From contig CANKBS010000001.1 in assembly GCA_947480015.1 (NCBI GenBank), positions 208,367 to 272,366 on the forward strand: 64,000 nt of DNA, read 5' to 3'. Shown piece after piece: positions 42,774 to 52,557 of this stretch (its first letter is position 1; each line of letters opens with the position of its first letter). This DNA is from Sphingobacteriaceae bacterium (GTDB lineage: Bacteria > Bacteroidota > Bacteroidia > B-17B0 > Aurantibacillaceae). Under the pieces are notes generated by a model. The model ran no database searches. It was not told the origin of the DNA and saw only the letters and a list, made by a program, of their open reading frames with translations. The position numbers and the translations under genes were made by a program.

Positions 42774-44621
42774 TTATTTGAAATTCTGCATGTCGTACAA
42801 TTTCTTGTAGATGCCGTTTTTTTCGAGTAATTGCTGGTGGGAGCCTTGTTCAACAAGTTCGCCCTGATTGACTACTACTATTTCATCGGCATTGATAATG
42901 GTACTTAACCGGTGCGCGATTACAATGCTGGTGCGGTTTTTCATTAAATTGTTTAGCGCATCCTGAACCAAGCGCTCGCTTTCGGTATCAAGGGCACTGG
43001 TAGCTTCATCCAGTATTAAGATGGGTGGGTTTTTTAAAATAGCTCTGGCTATGCTGATTCGTTGTCTTTGGCCGCCGCTGAGCTTGCCGCCACGATCACC
43101 AATGTTGGTTTGGTAACCCTTGGGTTGTTGCATGATGAAGTCGTGTGCATTGGCAATTTTAGCGGCTTCTATCACTTTTTCCGGATCAAAACTTTCGAGT
43201 CCGAAGGTGATGTTGTTTTCGATGGTATCGTTAAATAAAATGCTTTCCTGAGTTACCACACCAATTTGCTTTCTCAGACTTTCAATATGAATGTTTTTGA
43301 TGGATGTGCCGTCGAGTTGAATTTCACCGAGATCGGTATCGTAAAAACGCGGAATCATATCGGCCATGGTGGTTTTTCCGCTGCCACTCTGACCCACCAG
43401 GGCAATGGTTTTACCTTTGGGAATCTTTAAATTAATGTTCTTTAAAACATAACCGTCATCGCCTTTGTGATAAGCAAACGACACATTTTTGAACTCGATA
43501 CTTTGAGTGAATTCCTTGATTTGTTTAGCATCCGGACTATTTACAATCGGGTTTTCGGCATGAAGAATTTTTTCAATCCGTTCTTCGGAAGCTAAACCTT
43601 TTTGAATGTTGTTATAGGCGAGGGTTATTTGTTTAATAGGAGGTACAATTTGAGAAGCCACTGCAAAATAACCTAAAAAAGCTTCCGGAGAAAGGCTGCT
43701 GGAATTGTCGATCACCATCACTCCACCAATAAATAAGATGAGCATTAAAACCCCTAATACAACGGTTTCGCTGATGGGAGAGGTGAGATCGGCCCGGCGA
43801 TAAAGGCCAATGGAAATGCGGTTGTATTCCTGATTTACTTTTTCAAAACGTTTTTGTACAAAACGCTCGCCGGTAAAAGCTTTAATAACCTTAAGGGCAC
43901 CGAGTGTTTCTTCCATGATGTTAAAGAGTAAACCAAAAACCACTTTACTTTTGGCAGAGCGGCTTTTTAAACTTTTGGAGATGAGTGCCACGGCCAGTGA
44001 GGCAATTGGGAGCAATAAAAAAACATACAAGGTTAAATAGGGACTGATCACAATGAGCATGGCCAATGAAATAATGATGAGAAGTGGTTCTCTGAAAATG
44101 AGTTCGAGGGTTTGCATGATGGACCATTCGATCTCGATCACGTCGGTGGTCATGCGGCTCATCATATCACCCTTGCGTTCGTCGCTGAAGTAGGATAGTG
44201 GAAGCTCCAATGATTTTTTCATCATTTTATTCCGAAGGTCTTTTACCACGCCATTACGAATAGGCGCTAAAAAATACATGGCGAAATAACGAAAAACGTT
44301 TTTGAAAAAGGTCGCTACAAAAACAATGAAGCAAATCCACATGAGCACGGTGGATTTTCCGTAAATAACAATGAAACTGGCCATTTTAAAATAACCCCAG
44401 GACGAGAAATAGTTGGTATTATACTCAAACGCGGGTAATCCTTTGTTGAGAATGTCCTGATAATAGTTTACATCACTTTCAAAAATGAGCTTTAAGAACG
44501 GTATAAAAAGTGTGATCGAAAAAACTGAAAAAACTGAAAATAAGATGTTGAATAAGATATTCAGGTAAGTGTATTTCTTATAATTCTTCGTGTATTTAAG
44601 AACCGAAAATAGTTTTTTCAT
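42774..44621 (-). CDS. ABC exporter, MsbA/lipid-flippase type (permease fused to ATPase)
   Basis: A 615-residue half-transporter that acts as a homodimer in the inner membrane. Six membrane helices occupy about residues 20-345, with the coupling-region signature LSYFSDERKGDMMSRMT. The ATPase domain has Walker A GQSGSGKTT, Q-loop VTQESILFND, signature LSGGQRQR, Walker B ILILDEATSALD and H-loop IAHRLSTI. The fold and the permease fragment resemble MsbA, which flips lipid A core; an alternative substrate is possible. It is divergent from rbfA with 43 bases between start codons. Confidence 0.9.
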   Translation of the reverse strand: MKKLFSVLKYTKNYKKYTYLNILFNILFSVFSVFSITLFIPFLKLIFESDVNYYQDILNKGLPAFEYNTNYFSSWGYFKMASFIVIYGKSTVLMWICFIVFVATFFKNVFRYFAMYFLAPIRNGVVKDLRNKMMKKSLELPLSYFSDERKGDMMSRMTTDVIEIEWSIMQTLELIFREPLLIIISLAMLIVISPYLTLYVFLLLPIASLAVALISKSLKSRSAKSKVVFGLLFNIMEETLGALKVIKAFTGERFVQKRFEKVNQEYNRISIGLYRRADLTSPISETVVLGVLMLILFIGGVMVIDNSSSLSPEAFLGYFAVASQIVPPIKQITLAYNNIQKGLASEERIEKILHAENPIVNSPDAKQIKEFTQSIEFKNVSFAYHKGDDGYVLKNINLKIPKGKTIALVGQSGSGKTTMADMIPRFYDTDLGEIQLDGTSIKNIHIESLRKQIGVVTQESILFNDTIENNITFGLESFDPEKVIEAAKIANAHDFIMQQPKGYQTNIGDRGGKLSGGQRQRISIARAILKNPPILILDEATSALDTESERLVQDALNNLMKNRTSIVIAHRLSTIINADEIVVVNQGELVEQGSHQQLLEKNGIYKKLYDMQNFK

Positions 44622-44664
44622 TTATAAAGCGAATATACTACAAAAATCTGAGTACATTTGTGGT

Positions 44665-45003
44665 ATGGAAAGCCTCAGACAGCAAAAAGTAAATAAATTA
44701 TTGGCTAAAGAACTGGCCGAAATTTTCAGAAGTGAATCGCGTTCACTTTTTGGCGGTGGTTTTATTACCGTAACCAGTTTACGGGTTAGTCCTGATTTAA
44801 GCTCTGCTAAAATTTACCTGAGTATTATGGGCAATAAAGACAAGGCCCAGGTTTTTAAATTGATTCAGGATCAGAACAAAACCATACGCGGTAAGTTGGG
44901 TGCCATTATTGGCAAGCAATTACGCATTGTTCCGGAGTTGATGTTTTATATCGACGACTCTTTGGACTACGCTATGAAAATTGATGAGCTTTTGAAAAAG
45001 TAG
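44665..45003 (+). CDS. rbfA: 30S ribosome-binding factor A
   Basis: Cold-shock-linked 30S maturation factor with a KH-like fold. I start it at ATG 44665 (MESLRQQKVNKLLAKELAEIF; 112 residues); the longer in-frame upstream extension overlaps the divergent transporter gene. The conserved VTSLRVSPDLSSAKIYLSI, KTIRGKLGAIIGKQLRIVPELMFYIDDSLDYAM pattern (given in parts) is present. TACATTTG (44653-44660) is a -7-like box only 4 bases before the start, suggesting a leaderless mRNA. Confidence 0.94.
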   Translation: MESLRQQKVNKLLAKELAEIFRSESRSLFGGGFITVTSLRVSPDLSSAKIYLSIMGNKDKAQVFKLIQDQNKTIRGKLGAIIGKQLRIVPELMFYIDDSLDYAMKIDELLKK

Positions 45004-45108
45004 AAACGAAAAAAATAAAAACACTTTAAGATTTTTTATGATTTTCTTTCTCCGCAAAACAACCGCCTTTCTCTTTTTGATTTTCTCATAAATTTTTGAA
45101 TTAAGATT

Positions 45109-46323
45109 TTGTCTATTTCATTTTACATAGCCAAACGTTATTTAGTTTCAAAGAAATCGAATAATGCCATTACGATCATAAGCTGGATCAGTATTATTGC
45201 CATAGCCGTTACGACGGGAGCTCTGGTGGTGATTTTATCTGCCATGAATGGCTTAACCCTTACCGTAGCGAATTTGTATAACGCCTTTGAACCCGACATT
45301 AAAGTTAGCATAGCGAAAGGAAAATATTTTCAGGCCGATGATGCCCTGGTTCAAAAAATAAAAGCGATCAAGGGAGTTGGCATTATTTCAAAAACTTTAA
45401 ACGACAAAGCGCTGGTAAAGAATGTCGACAAGCAAGCCTTGGTTTCAATTAAAGGTGTGGACATGAATTTTAACCGCATTACCAAAATTGATTCCTCCAT
45501 TATTGATGGCTTTTATGGTTTGAACGAAGCCGGTAAATCGACTATTTTATTGGGCAGAGGAATTGCCAATCAGCTGAGTGTAAACATGAATTCCTTTGTC
45601 ACCGAATTAAGTTTGTTTAGTCCGCTTAAAGGAAAAAATTCAGGCTTAAATCCGGAAGACAATCTGAATCAGGTGTATTGCAAACCCAGCGGCATTTTTT
45701 CATTAAATGACGAACTTGATTTTCAATATGCGTTTGTGAGTTTAGAAACTGCCAAAAAATTATTTGATTGTCCCGATAAAGTGAGTGCCCTCGAAATATC
45801 CTGTGATGAGAGCGCTACAGAAGATGTACAGGCGGCCTTAAAAAACTTACTGGGTGAAGTGTACATTATAAAAAACCGTTATCAGCTAAACGATGTTTTA
45901 TTTAAATCATTGGAAACTGAGAAACTGGCCACCTTTATTATTTTGGCATTTATTCTGGTGATTGCCACTTTTAATATCATTGGCGCTTTAACCATGTTGA
46001 TCATCGAAAAACGAAAAGACATTAAAACACTGTATAGTTTGGGTGCGGACATGAGTTTGATTCGGAATATTTTTATGAGGGAAGGTTTTCTGATAAGTGG
46101 TGTGGGAGCAGGCATTGGTTTGTTATTGGGCCTTGGTGTGTGCTGGATGCAGATACAATTTCATCTGGTAAAATTCGGATCGGAGTTTATTGTGCCCTAT
46201 TATCCCATTGAAATGCAGTTAAAAGATTTCGTTTGGATCTTCGGACTCATTATGCTGATCGGTTTTTTCGCGGCCTTGTATCCGGTAAGGGTGTTCACTA
46301 AAATGGACTTAATACATAGCTAA
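45109..46323 (+). CDS. LolC/LolE-like ABC transporter permease (FtsX domain)
   Basis: A 404-residue inner-membrane permease. One N-terminal helix (about 20-50, SWISIIAIAVTTGALVVIL), a large periplasmic domain, then three C-terminal helices in an FtsX domain (from about 270; AFILVIATFNIIGAL, MREGFLISGVGAG, IFGLIMLIGFFAALYP). Members extract lipoproteins from the inner membrane for transfer to the outer membrane. The cognate LolD-like ATPase is probably the gene at 51,246. Initiation is at TTG 45109, giving SISFYIAKRYL, the family's usual N-terminus. Confidence 0.9.
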   Translation: MSISFYIAKRYLVSKKSNNAITIISWISIIAIAVTTGALVVILSAMNGLTLTVANLYNAFEPDIKVSIAKGKYFQADDALVQKIKAIKGVGIISKTLNDKALVKNVDKQALVSIKGVDMNFNRITKIDSSIIDGFYGLNEAGKSTILLGRGIANQLSVNMNSFVTELSLFSPLKGKNSGLNPEDNLNQVYCKPSGIFSLNDELDFQYAFVSLETAKKLFDCPDKVSALEISCDESATEDVQAALKNLLGEVYIIKNRYQLNDVLFKSLETEKLATFIILAFILVIATFNIIGALTMLIIEKRKDIKTLYSLGADMSLIRNIFMREGFLISGVGAGIGLLLGLGVCWMQIQFHLVKFGSEFIVPYYPIEMQLKDFVWIFGLIMLIGFFAALYPVRVFTKMDLIHS

Positions 46324-46391
46324 AGAGTTATTAGTTTTTAGTTTATTATTCTGCAATCTTTAATTTCTAATCTTTAATTTTTAATTCTAAC

Positions 46392-46739
46392 TCACATTTC
46401 CCACCATTTCGCTTTAATTCCAATATAAACCCCGTCGTTCTTGACATTAATAGGGTAGGTGTTTAGCGTGTAAGCTCCTCCGGATGTCGCTTTGCCACTT
46501 TCCAAATCGAATGAATAACGGTGAAGCGGGCAAACGATCTCGTTGTTCTTACTGCAAAAACCTTTACTGAGGCTGGCTCCGTTGTGTGGACATTTATCTT
46601 GAACGGCGTAAAATCCTTTTTCGGTGCGGGTAATGCAAATCTTTTCGCCTTTTAATTCAAATAAAATGAAGGTGTTGAGTTGAATATAGTTTTCAAAGCT
46701 CTTTTCAGTTTCAAATATTTTGATCCAATGATACGACAT
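46392..46739 (-). CDS. Rieske [2Fe-2S] ferredoxin-like protein
   Basis: A 115-residue soluble Rieske protein. Cluster ligands are C50-P-H52 (KCPHNGASL) and C70-P-L-H73 (VCPLHRYSFD), the two-Cys/two-His set. The single domain without transmembrane or catalytic parts resembles the small ferredoxin component of nitrite reductase or ring-hydroxylating systems. Neither an oxygenase nor a reductase gene is nearby, so its partner is unknown. Confidence 0.9.
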   Translation of the reverse strand: MSYHWIKIFETEKSFENYIQLNTFILFELKGEKICITRTEKGFYAVQDKCPHNGASLSKGFCSKNNEIVCPLHRYSFDLESGKATSGGAYTLNTYPINVKNDGVYIGIKAKWWEM

Positions 46740-46797
46740 TTAGGGACTAGTGTTTTAGAATTAATTAATTGGATGTTCTATGAAAGGTTTAAAAGTT

Positions 46798-46893
46798 GTT
46801 CAAAATATTCAAATGTTCAAAAGGGTCAATATAGTTCAAATAGTTCAAATGTTCAAAAGGTACATACTTTTGACTTCACTTCGACTTCACTTC
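46798..46893. repeat. Short imperfect tandem repeats (GTTCAAAT and GACTTCACTTC)
   Basis: From 46798 to 46858 the sequence GTTCAAA(T/A)AT recurs about six times with spacings of 7 to 12 bases. Directly after it, GACTTCACTTC is present twice in perfect tandem (46872-46882 and 46883-46893). Located in the noncoding interval between the Rieske gene and dapB. Confidence 0.75.
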
Positions 46894-46976
46894 GTGAAAC
46901 GCACTCATGACAAAGGGTTCAGGGTGATGGTTAAATGGTTCAAAGCTGGCCTCAAAAGAATTTCCTTCTTATGTTA

Positions 46977-47050
46977 CTTCGGCTCGCCTTGCGCGCGCCG
47001 CTCTATGATAGGTTCGCGTGCTATCGGAGGAAGTGGACCGAAGGGGGGGG
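46977..47050. repeat. GC-rich hairpin element
   Basis: A GC-rich island in an otherwise AT-rich interval, bracketed by CTTCGG (46977-46982) and CCGAAG (47038-47043), with an inner GATAG...CTATC hairpin near 47007-47025 and a run of eight G at 47043-47050. Its composition is unlike that of the flanking genes. The rest of the 46740-47080 gap holds no convincing gene. Confidence 0.55.
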
Positions 47051-47080
47051 AGTAAATCTTGGAATCCGGGAACAATTAAT

Positions 47081-47788
47081 TTAAATGATATCACTCATGC
47101 TATGCAACCCTTTTTTACCTTGTATGTATTCAGCTGCAATTACCGCCCCTAAAGCAAATCCTTTACGGTTATGGGCTACGTGCATAATTTCAATGTCATC
47201 AATATCTGAATGGTATTTAATAATGTGGGTGCCGGGTACTTCGCCTTCACGTATATCTTTAATAAATAATGTAGCAGGGCTCGGCGCATCGATGCTCCAT
47301 TTTGTCTTTCTATCTATATTTGCAATGATTTGATTAGCCAGTGTAATGGCTGTTCCACTGGGCTTGTCGAGTTTATGAATATGATGAATCTCTTCCATAC
47401 TTACCTCGTAGTTCTCGTATTTATTCATGAGTTCGGCCAGGTAGCTGTTCACTTTAAAAAATAGATTCACACCCAGACTAAAATTAGTGGCGTGAAATAC
47501 GGCCCCGTTTTTTTCCTGACATAATTTTTCAATTTCGGTAAAATGATCATACCAGCCGGTGGTGCCAACAACAACTGGCGTTTGAGTTAACACACATTTT
47601 TTAATATTTTCTAAAACACTGTGTGGTGTGCTAAATTCGATGGCCACATCGGCCTTTTGAAGCTCAGTGTCAGTTAACTGGTCCAGATTATCTTTGTTGA
47701 TTTTTAAAACAATCTGATGATTTCTTTTGAGGGCAATGGCTTCAATTTCCTTGCCCATTTTGCCATACCCGATCAAGGCTAGTTTCAT
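47081..47788 (-). CDS. dapB: 4-hydroxy-tetrahydrodipicolinate reductase
   Basis: NAD(P)H-dependent reductase in the diaminopimelate/lysine pathway. It is 235 residues. The Rossmann motif IGYGKMGKEIE is at residues 5-15; the substrate-site motifs VVVGTTGWYD, NFSLGVNLFF and HHIHKLDKPSGTA are intact. The usual product-specificity residues are conserved. It is the last gene of a YihY-DUF5683-dapB unit, one base after the DUF5683 stop. Confidence 0.95.
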   Translation of the reverse strand: MKLALIGYGKMGKEIEAIALKRNHQIVLKINKDNLDQLTDTELQKADVAIEFSTPHSVLENIKKCVLTQTPVVVGTTGWYDHFTEIEKLCQEKNGAVFHATNFSLGVNLFFKVNSYLAELMNKYENYEVSMEEIHHIHKLDKPSGTAITLANQIIANIDRKTKWSIDAPSPATLFIKDIREGEVPGTHIIKYHSDIDDIEIMHVAHNRKGFALGAVIAAEYIQGKKGLHSMSDII

Positions 47789-47789
47789 G

Positions 47790-48383
47790 TTATTTAAAAT
47801 TAAGTTTTAGCGAGATCCCGCTTGCCATACCGAAGCCATTGCCTGTTGTCAGCGTTTCCTGCCAAGGTACTATATGAAGGCTGAGGTCGCTACTCACATC
47901 AAACGTTTTTAAGTGTGCGTCAACATTCGCATCAATAATATTCACCAGATAAACAATAATCACGCCAATGGCCCAGCGATCGCGTGATTTTTTATAATCG
48001 AGTTTAATTTTCTGTAACTGATCTTGCGAATAATTTCTGCCGTCAATAAAAACGGGCGCATCAGCGTTGGCTACCGAAAAGAGTACTGCTTTGTGGTAAT
48101 CCTGATAATGCGCATTATTCACCGAAAATAAGTAGGCAAATCCGCCTAATCCAACATAAATTACCGGTACTTTCCAATAACTGCGGTTGTAAATCTGACC
48201 TAAGCCCGGTAAACAGGTACTCATGATACTGGCTTTGCGCGGCGAAGCATACAATTTTTTATGGGCCACCTCGGCTTGTTTTAAACTATCGGCAACATGC
48301 ATGGCGCTGTCCTTAACCTGAGCACTTGTTAGGCTGAAGATAAATAGTAAACCAATAAAAAGTATGGAACCTGTTTTTTTCAA
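47790..48383 (-). CDS. DUF5683 membrane protein
   Basis: A 197-residue exported or membrane protein: signal-like N-terminus (FIGLLFIFSLTSAQ), then the DUF5683 signature STCLPGLGQIYNRSYWKVP and two hydrophobic segments (PVIYVGLGGFAYLFSV and WAIGVIIVYLVNIIDANVDAHLK). It ends SLKLNF like an outer-membrane strand. The family is widespread in Bacteroidota near dapB and lepB, often with parB, but has no known function. It starts at TTG, with only one base after the YihY stop. Confidence 0.88.
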   Translation of the reverse strand: MKKTGSILFIGLLFIFSLTSAQVKDSAMHVADSLKQAEVAHKKLYASPRKASIMSTCLPGLGQIYNRSYWKVPVIYVGLGGFAYLFSVNNAHYQDYHKAVLFSVANADAPVFIDGRNYSQDQLQKIKLDYKKSRDRWAIGVIIVYLVNIIDANVDAHLKTFDVSSDLSLHIVPWQETLTTGNGFGMASGISLKLNFK

Positions 48384-48384
48384 A

Positions 48385-49707
48385 TTATTTTACAAGGTCT
48401 TTGATATTTAAATGCCCCAGATTAGTATCCATGGATTTATCCATTTCTTTCATTAATTTATGAATGTGGCTGAGTTCGTCAGTATCGTTAATTGGCAAGT
48501 CGTTTATCCCTTTCCTTTCGATGGAATCGATGAGGTATTTTACCGTGAATTTACTTTCTGTAACACCCGGTTGATAAACAACTTCTTTGTCGTTAGCTGT
48601 AGTAACTTCCAAAAAAACGCCGGTCGCAACAAATTCATTTACAACCATACGTGTAAGTCGTGATGGGAGATCTAATTTTTCAGAAATCTGAACCATATTG
48701 AGCGCAGCTTCATTGTCGTAAAAGCGTTTGGCTACTAAATTGGCAATTAGAAGCGCGATCGCTTTTTTGTAGCGCGAACTTAAATTCTGAATATCGTCTT
48801 CCAATTCATAATTATCAACATTTTGGTAAGAATACGAAAGTTCTGCGCCGAATAAAACAATGTACCAACTGTATTGTACCCAAATCAAAAATAAAGGCAA
48901 TGCGGCAAAGCTACCATAGATAATATTTAAACGATTGGCACCTATTTGAAATCGGATATATCCCCAGCCTACAAATTCGAATAAAATAGTCGCTATGACG
49001 GCAGCTTTAACGGCGGCTTTAAAATTAACTTTGGTATTGGGCATTACCATATACAAAAAAGTAAAGGCGCCGGCTACCAGAGTATAGGCCATAAACTTGA
49101 TGAAAAAAGTACTCATAAACCCAAGCATATGCATGTTGCCAATTTTCGTTTGTATGGCAACCGTTAGTCCACCAGAAACAATAAGTAACAAAGGACCAAC
49201 CAGCATAATGGTTAAGTAGTCGGTTACTTTTCTAACCCAGCTTCTGCCTCGGGTTATTTCCCACACATCGTTAAAACTGTTTTCGATGTTAATGAGTAAT
49301 TGCATCACCGACCACAATAATAATACAACACCAAAACCCGCAATAACACCACCTTTAGTAGTGGAGAGCATGGAATTGGCATACCCAAAAGCATTCGTTA
49401 AAATATCTGCGTATTGATGATAGTTTCTGAGAATCTGATCCTGTAGGTTTTTTTCATACCCAAATCCTTTTGCTATTGCAAAAATAAGGGCCAGTATTGG
49501 AACAATTGAAAATAGGGTATAAAAGGTGAGGGCGGTGGCGTATGTTAAACAATTATCATCTTTAAAGCCATTAATGGAAAGCGAGACGATGCGTAACTGG
49601 CGAATAACAAAACCCTGGCGTTTACCGAGTTTATTGATACGCACTTGCCAAATGGTGCGGGTCACAAATTCAATGAATTTTCGTGTGTGGGTGATAAATC
49701 TCGCCAT
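48385..49707 (-). CDS. YihY/BrkB-family membrane protein
   Basis: A polytopic inner-membrane protein of 440 residues (start MARFITHT at 49707; an ATG 18 bases upstream would add six residues). Six membrane helices lie at about 50-310 with the family landmarks LTYATALTFYTLFSIVPILAL, VMQLLINIENSFNDVWE and LPLFLIWVQYSWYIVLFGAELSY given in parts. A cytoplasmic C-terminal region (315-440) includes a winged-helix-like part (DLPSRLTRMVVNEFVATG). Once misnamed ribonuclease BN; true function unclear, possibly lipid-related. First gene of the operon with DUF5683 and dapB. Confidence 0.9.
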   Translation of the reverse strand: MARFITHTRKFIEFVTRTIWQVRINKLGKRQGFVIRQLRIVSLSINGFKDDNCLTYATALTFYTLFSIVPILALIFAIAKGFGYEKNLQDQILRNYHQYADILTNAFGYANSMLSTTKGGVIAGFGVVLLLWSVMQLLINIENSFNDVWEITRGRSWVRKVTDYLTIMLVGPLLLIVSGGLTVAIQTKIGNMHMLGFMSTFFIKFMAYTLVAGAFTFLYMVMPNTKVNFKAAVKAAVIATILFEFVGWGYIRFQIGANRLNIIYGSFAALPLFLIWVQYSWYIVLFGAELSYSYQNVDNYELEDDIQNLSSRYKKAIALLIANLVAKRFYDNEAALNMVQISEKLDLPSRLTRMVVNEFVATGVFLEVTTANDKEVVYQPGVTESKFTVKYLIDSIERKGINDLPINDTDELSHIHKLMKEMDKSMDTNLGHLNIKDLVK

Positions 49708-49783
49708 AAGTAACAAAATTAACATTTTTTTGAAGGGTAATCATATTTTAAATTATCTTCATCCCGCTTAGAAAGCCAAAAAA

Positions 49784-51244
49784 TTGAAATGGAATAAAAC
49801 ATATAGTTTTCAGGTTCTAGGACCCTTGCTGGCCGTGTTAATATGGCTGTTTACCGACCTTGACCCCTCAAACAGACAAACCACTTTAATGGCCGGCTTG
49901 GCAGCGTGGATGTGTGTGTGGTGGTTTACCGAAGCGGTGAGTCTGGCTATTACTGCGCTGGTACCGGTTCTTATGTTGCCCGTGTTGGGCATAAGTGATA
50001 GTAAAACCGTATCGCAACAATACAGCGACAGCATTATCTTTTTATTTGTGGGAGGCTTTATGCTGGCTTTCGCTATTGAGAAATGGTCCCTGCACAAACG
50101 CATTGCCCTCAAAATCCTTTCTGTGGTTGGCACCAAACCCAGTACCATTTTACTTGGTGTGATGCTGTCGACTTATCTTATTTCAAACTGGATTAGCAAT
50201 ACCGCCACCACTATGATGTTATTCAGCGCAGTGTTTGCCTTGATACAAGAAACAAAATCACACATCAAAGAAAATTCCGGCAAATTTGCTGCGGCACTCT
50301 TATTAGGACTGGCCTTTTCGGCTACTATTGGTGGTCTGGCCACACCGGTGGGCACGCCACCCAACATGTATTTTTTCAAAGCCTATAAGGAAGCTTTTCC
50401 GATGAATCACGACTTAAGTTTTTTAAGCTGGAGCGCCATTGCTTTTCCGATTTCATTTATCTTTTTACTACTCACTTATTTTGTTTTAACTATTTATTTT
50501 TTAAGAAAAAAGGTTATTCTAACAATCGAAAAATCTTTTTTTAAAAACGCCTATCGCGATTTAGGAGAATTTTCTTACGAAGAGAAATGGGTCTTCAGTA
50601 TTTTTATTTCCTGCATTCTGATGTGGTTTACAAGAGCCGACATCGATTTGGGCTATTTTAAATTTAACGGCTGGAACCATCTTTTTGTGGTCCCTAAGTT
50701 TGTGGATGATTCCTTTGTGGCCCTGTCGGCCGCCATGGTTTTGTTTTTGGTGCCTTCGCGACAGAACAGGGGTGAAGCCCTGCTTATTTGGGAAGATGCA
50801 AAAAAATTACGCTACGATATTATTTTAATGTTTGGTTCGGGTTTTGCTTTGGCATATGGCTTTGAAGTATCGGGCCTGTCACATTGGCTGGCAGAGTCAC
50901 TACATGTTTTAAAAGGCGTTTCACCCATCCTCATTATTTTAGGTATTTGTATTGTGGTGACCATTATCAGTGAGTTTGCTTCTAACATTGCGAGCATACA
51001 GTTGGCCATTCCGGTGATGATTGCCTTACAAAAAGATTTGGATGTGCCACCCTTATTGCTGATGATGCCGGCAACTTTTGCGGCTTCGCTGGGTTTTATG
51101 TTGCCTGTGGCTACTGCGGCTAACACCATCGTATTTGGCACCAGGGAAATTGAAATCCGTGACATGCTGCGGGTGGGGATTGTTTTGGATGCACTTGGCA
51201 TTTTAGTTATTACCTTTATGTGCTATTTATATTTGACCGATTAA
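49784..51244 (+). CDS. SLC13/DASS-family sodium:dicarboxylate or sulfate symporter
   Basis: A 486-residue symporter with about eleven membrane helices. The two re-entrant hairpins carry [12 protein letters not shown] and, in the second half, [15 protein letters not shown], corresponding to the SNT motifs that bind sodium and carboxylate; [15 protein letters not shown] is also typical. Likely imports C4-dicarboxylates with Na+; sulfate or phosphate is possible. Initiation seems to be at TTG 49784. It ends two bases before the LolD-like ATPase gene, so they are co-transcribed although unrelated in function. Confidence 0.92.
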   Translation: MKWNKTYSFQVLGPLLAVLIWLFTDLDPSNRQTTLMAGLAAWMCVWWFTEAVSLAITALVPVLMLPVLGISDSKTVSQQYSDSIIFLFVGGFMLAFAIEKWSLHKRIALKILSVVGTKPSTILLGVMLSTYLISNWISNTATTMMLFSAVFALIQETKSHIKENSGKFAAALLLGLAFSATIGGLATPVGTPPNMYFFKAYKEAFPMNHDLSFLSWSAIAFPISFIFLLLTYFVLTIYFLRKKVILTIEKSFFKNAYRDLGEFSYEEKWVFSIFISCILMWFTRADIDLGYFKFNGWNHLFVVPKFVDDSFVALSAAMVLFLVPSRQNRGEALLIWEDAKKLRYDIILMFGSGFALAYGFEVSGLSHWLAESLHVLKGVSPILIILGICIVVTIISEFASNIASIQLAIPVMIALQKDLDVPPLLLMMPATFAASLGFMLPVATAANTIVFGTREIEIRDMLRVGIVLDALGILVITFMCYLYLTD

Positions 51245-51245
51245 A

Positions 51246-51896
51246 ATGATCTCAGGAAAAAACATACATAAAAGCTTTAATGGCTTAGATATTTTAAAAG
51301 GCGTTGATCTGGAGATCAAACAAGGCGAGATCGTTAGCATTGTGGGTTCGTCAGGCGCCGGTAAAACTACACTCTTAACCATTTTGGGAACGCTTGACAG
51401 ACCTACTAAAGGCGACGTCTACATTAACGAACAGGAAGTTTCAAAATTAAGTGATAAAAAACTGGCTGCCTTCAGAAATCAGAACATTGGATTTGTGTTT
51501 CAGTTCCATCAGTTATTACCAGAATTTACGGCTATTGAAAATGTGTGTATTCCCGCTTTGATTGGCGGAAAAAATAAAAAGGAAACCGAGAAACGTGCAC
51601 AGGAATTATTGGAATTGTTTAATCTGAGTCATCGTAAAGATCATAAACCTTCCGAATTAAGCGGTGGTGAACAGCAACGTGTGGCCGTTGCCAGAGCCTT
51701 AATTAATAATCCCAAAGTTATTTTTGCCGATGAACCCAGTGGTAACCTCGACAGTAAGAATGCACAGGAATTACATGCCTTGTTTTTTAAATTACGCGAT
51801 GAGTTTAAACAAACTTTTGTGATCGTGACGCATAACAATGAATTGGCTAAAATGGCCGATCGTATGTTGACGATGAGTGACGGGAGGATTGTTTGA
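51246..51896 (+). CDS. ABC transporter ATPase, LolD-like
   Basis: A 216-residue ATP-binding subunit. Walker [10 protein letters not shown] (residues 34-42), Q-loop [12 protein letters not shown], signature [16 protein letters not shown], Walker [13 protein letters not shown] and the switch histidine in [10 protein letters not shown] are intact. It matches LolD/MacB/FtsE-type ATPases that work with FtsX-domain permeases such as the LolC/LolE-like gene at 45,109. No permease is adjacent, so the pairing is inferred. Confidence 0.93.
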   Translation: MISGKNIHKSFNGLDILKGVDLEIKQGEIVSIVGSSGAGKTTLLTILGTLDRPTKGDVYINEQEVSKLSDKKLAAFRNQNIGFVFQFHQLLPEFTAIENVCIPALIGGKNKKETEKRAQELLELFNLSHRKDHKPSELSGGEQQRVAVARALINNPKVIFADEPSGNLDSKNAQELHALFFKLRDEFKQTFVIVTHNNELAKMADRMLTMSDGRIV

Positions 51897-51970
51897 GATT
51901 TGACCAAACATTATCGTGAGTTCAGATTAATTTCGATTATTTTCTTTTACAGTAAAATTTGGACGTTGGC
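51897..51970. other. Start of the 661-base gap before the BioF-like gene
   Basis: AT-rich and without a gene. The gap as a whole (51897-52557) contains the GC-rich element at 51971-52120 and, downstream of it, only AT-rich sequence with a small hairpin region around AGCCTTTCGGCTTC (52226-52240). Confidence 0.45.
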
Positions 51971-52120
51971 TTTTTTGGGCGCCTCCCAATCAGGCTCTTC
52001 AATATTCCCGGAAGCCTGATTGGGACCGGGCTGCTCCGGGCTCCGCTGCGCTGCGGTTTTTTTTGCCGCCGAAGAGACAGGCGGCAAAAAAGAACTAAAC
52101 CCTGCACATCCCATGGCGCT
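51971..52120. repeat. GC-rich structured repeat element, copy A
   Basis: Begins TTTTTTGGGCGCC (51971-51983). First hairpin: TCCCAATCAGGCT (51984-51996) with its exact complement AGCCTGATTGGGA (52013-52025). Then CCGGGCTGCTCCGGGCTCC. Second hairpin: TTTTTTGCCGCC (52059-52070) with GGCGGCAAAAAA (52080-52091), followed by GAACTAAACC and the tail ATCCCATGGCGCTTAG. Head, second hairpin, GAACTAAACC and tail recur in copy B after the next gene. Confidence 0.85.
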
Positions 52121-52522
52121 TAGTTTAATTTGTAATCATCCAATTTCTGATTATTTTAAAATGTAAAATTATAGGTTGTTTTTTAGGGCAAATACTGAAG
52201 CGAAAGGTATATACGTAAAAACATAGCCTTTCGGCTTCAGGAGAGGCCGCTTCGGTCTTGGCGCAGTATTACGAGTTTAAAATGTGTCCATTTATAAAAG
52301 AAATTTCATTTCTCTTTGCAGTTTTCCGATGGATTCATAAAATGATTGTAAGCGAATAGTTCTAAGTTATTCTTGTATGAACTTAAAATTGCAAGTAGCG
52401 AGCTGGTAATTGTCTAAATACCGTTTTTACTCTTTCGTTTAAAATCAGTTGGATTTAAGGTGAGAATTTCTGTGGCCGGAGTGTTCAGGTATTTTCCGCA
52501 AGGAAATCTGGATCATAAAGCT

Positions 52523-52530
52523 TATATTTG
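52523..52530 (+). promoter_or_regulatory. Candidate -7 box before the BioF-like gene
   Basis: TATATTTG, 27 bases before the ATG. No clear TTTG lies at the -33 distance (TTTTCC at 52492 is the closest). Confidence 0.4.
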
Positions 52531-52557
52531 ATATAGCTCTTATTAAAATATTTCCTC

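Noticed and set aside
46680..47055. Overlapping short frames between the Rieske gene and dapB
   Set aside because: Encoded by low-complexity repeats and a GC-rich hairpin; peptide sequence is repetitive and unlike any family.
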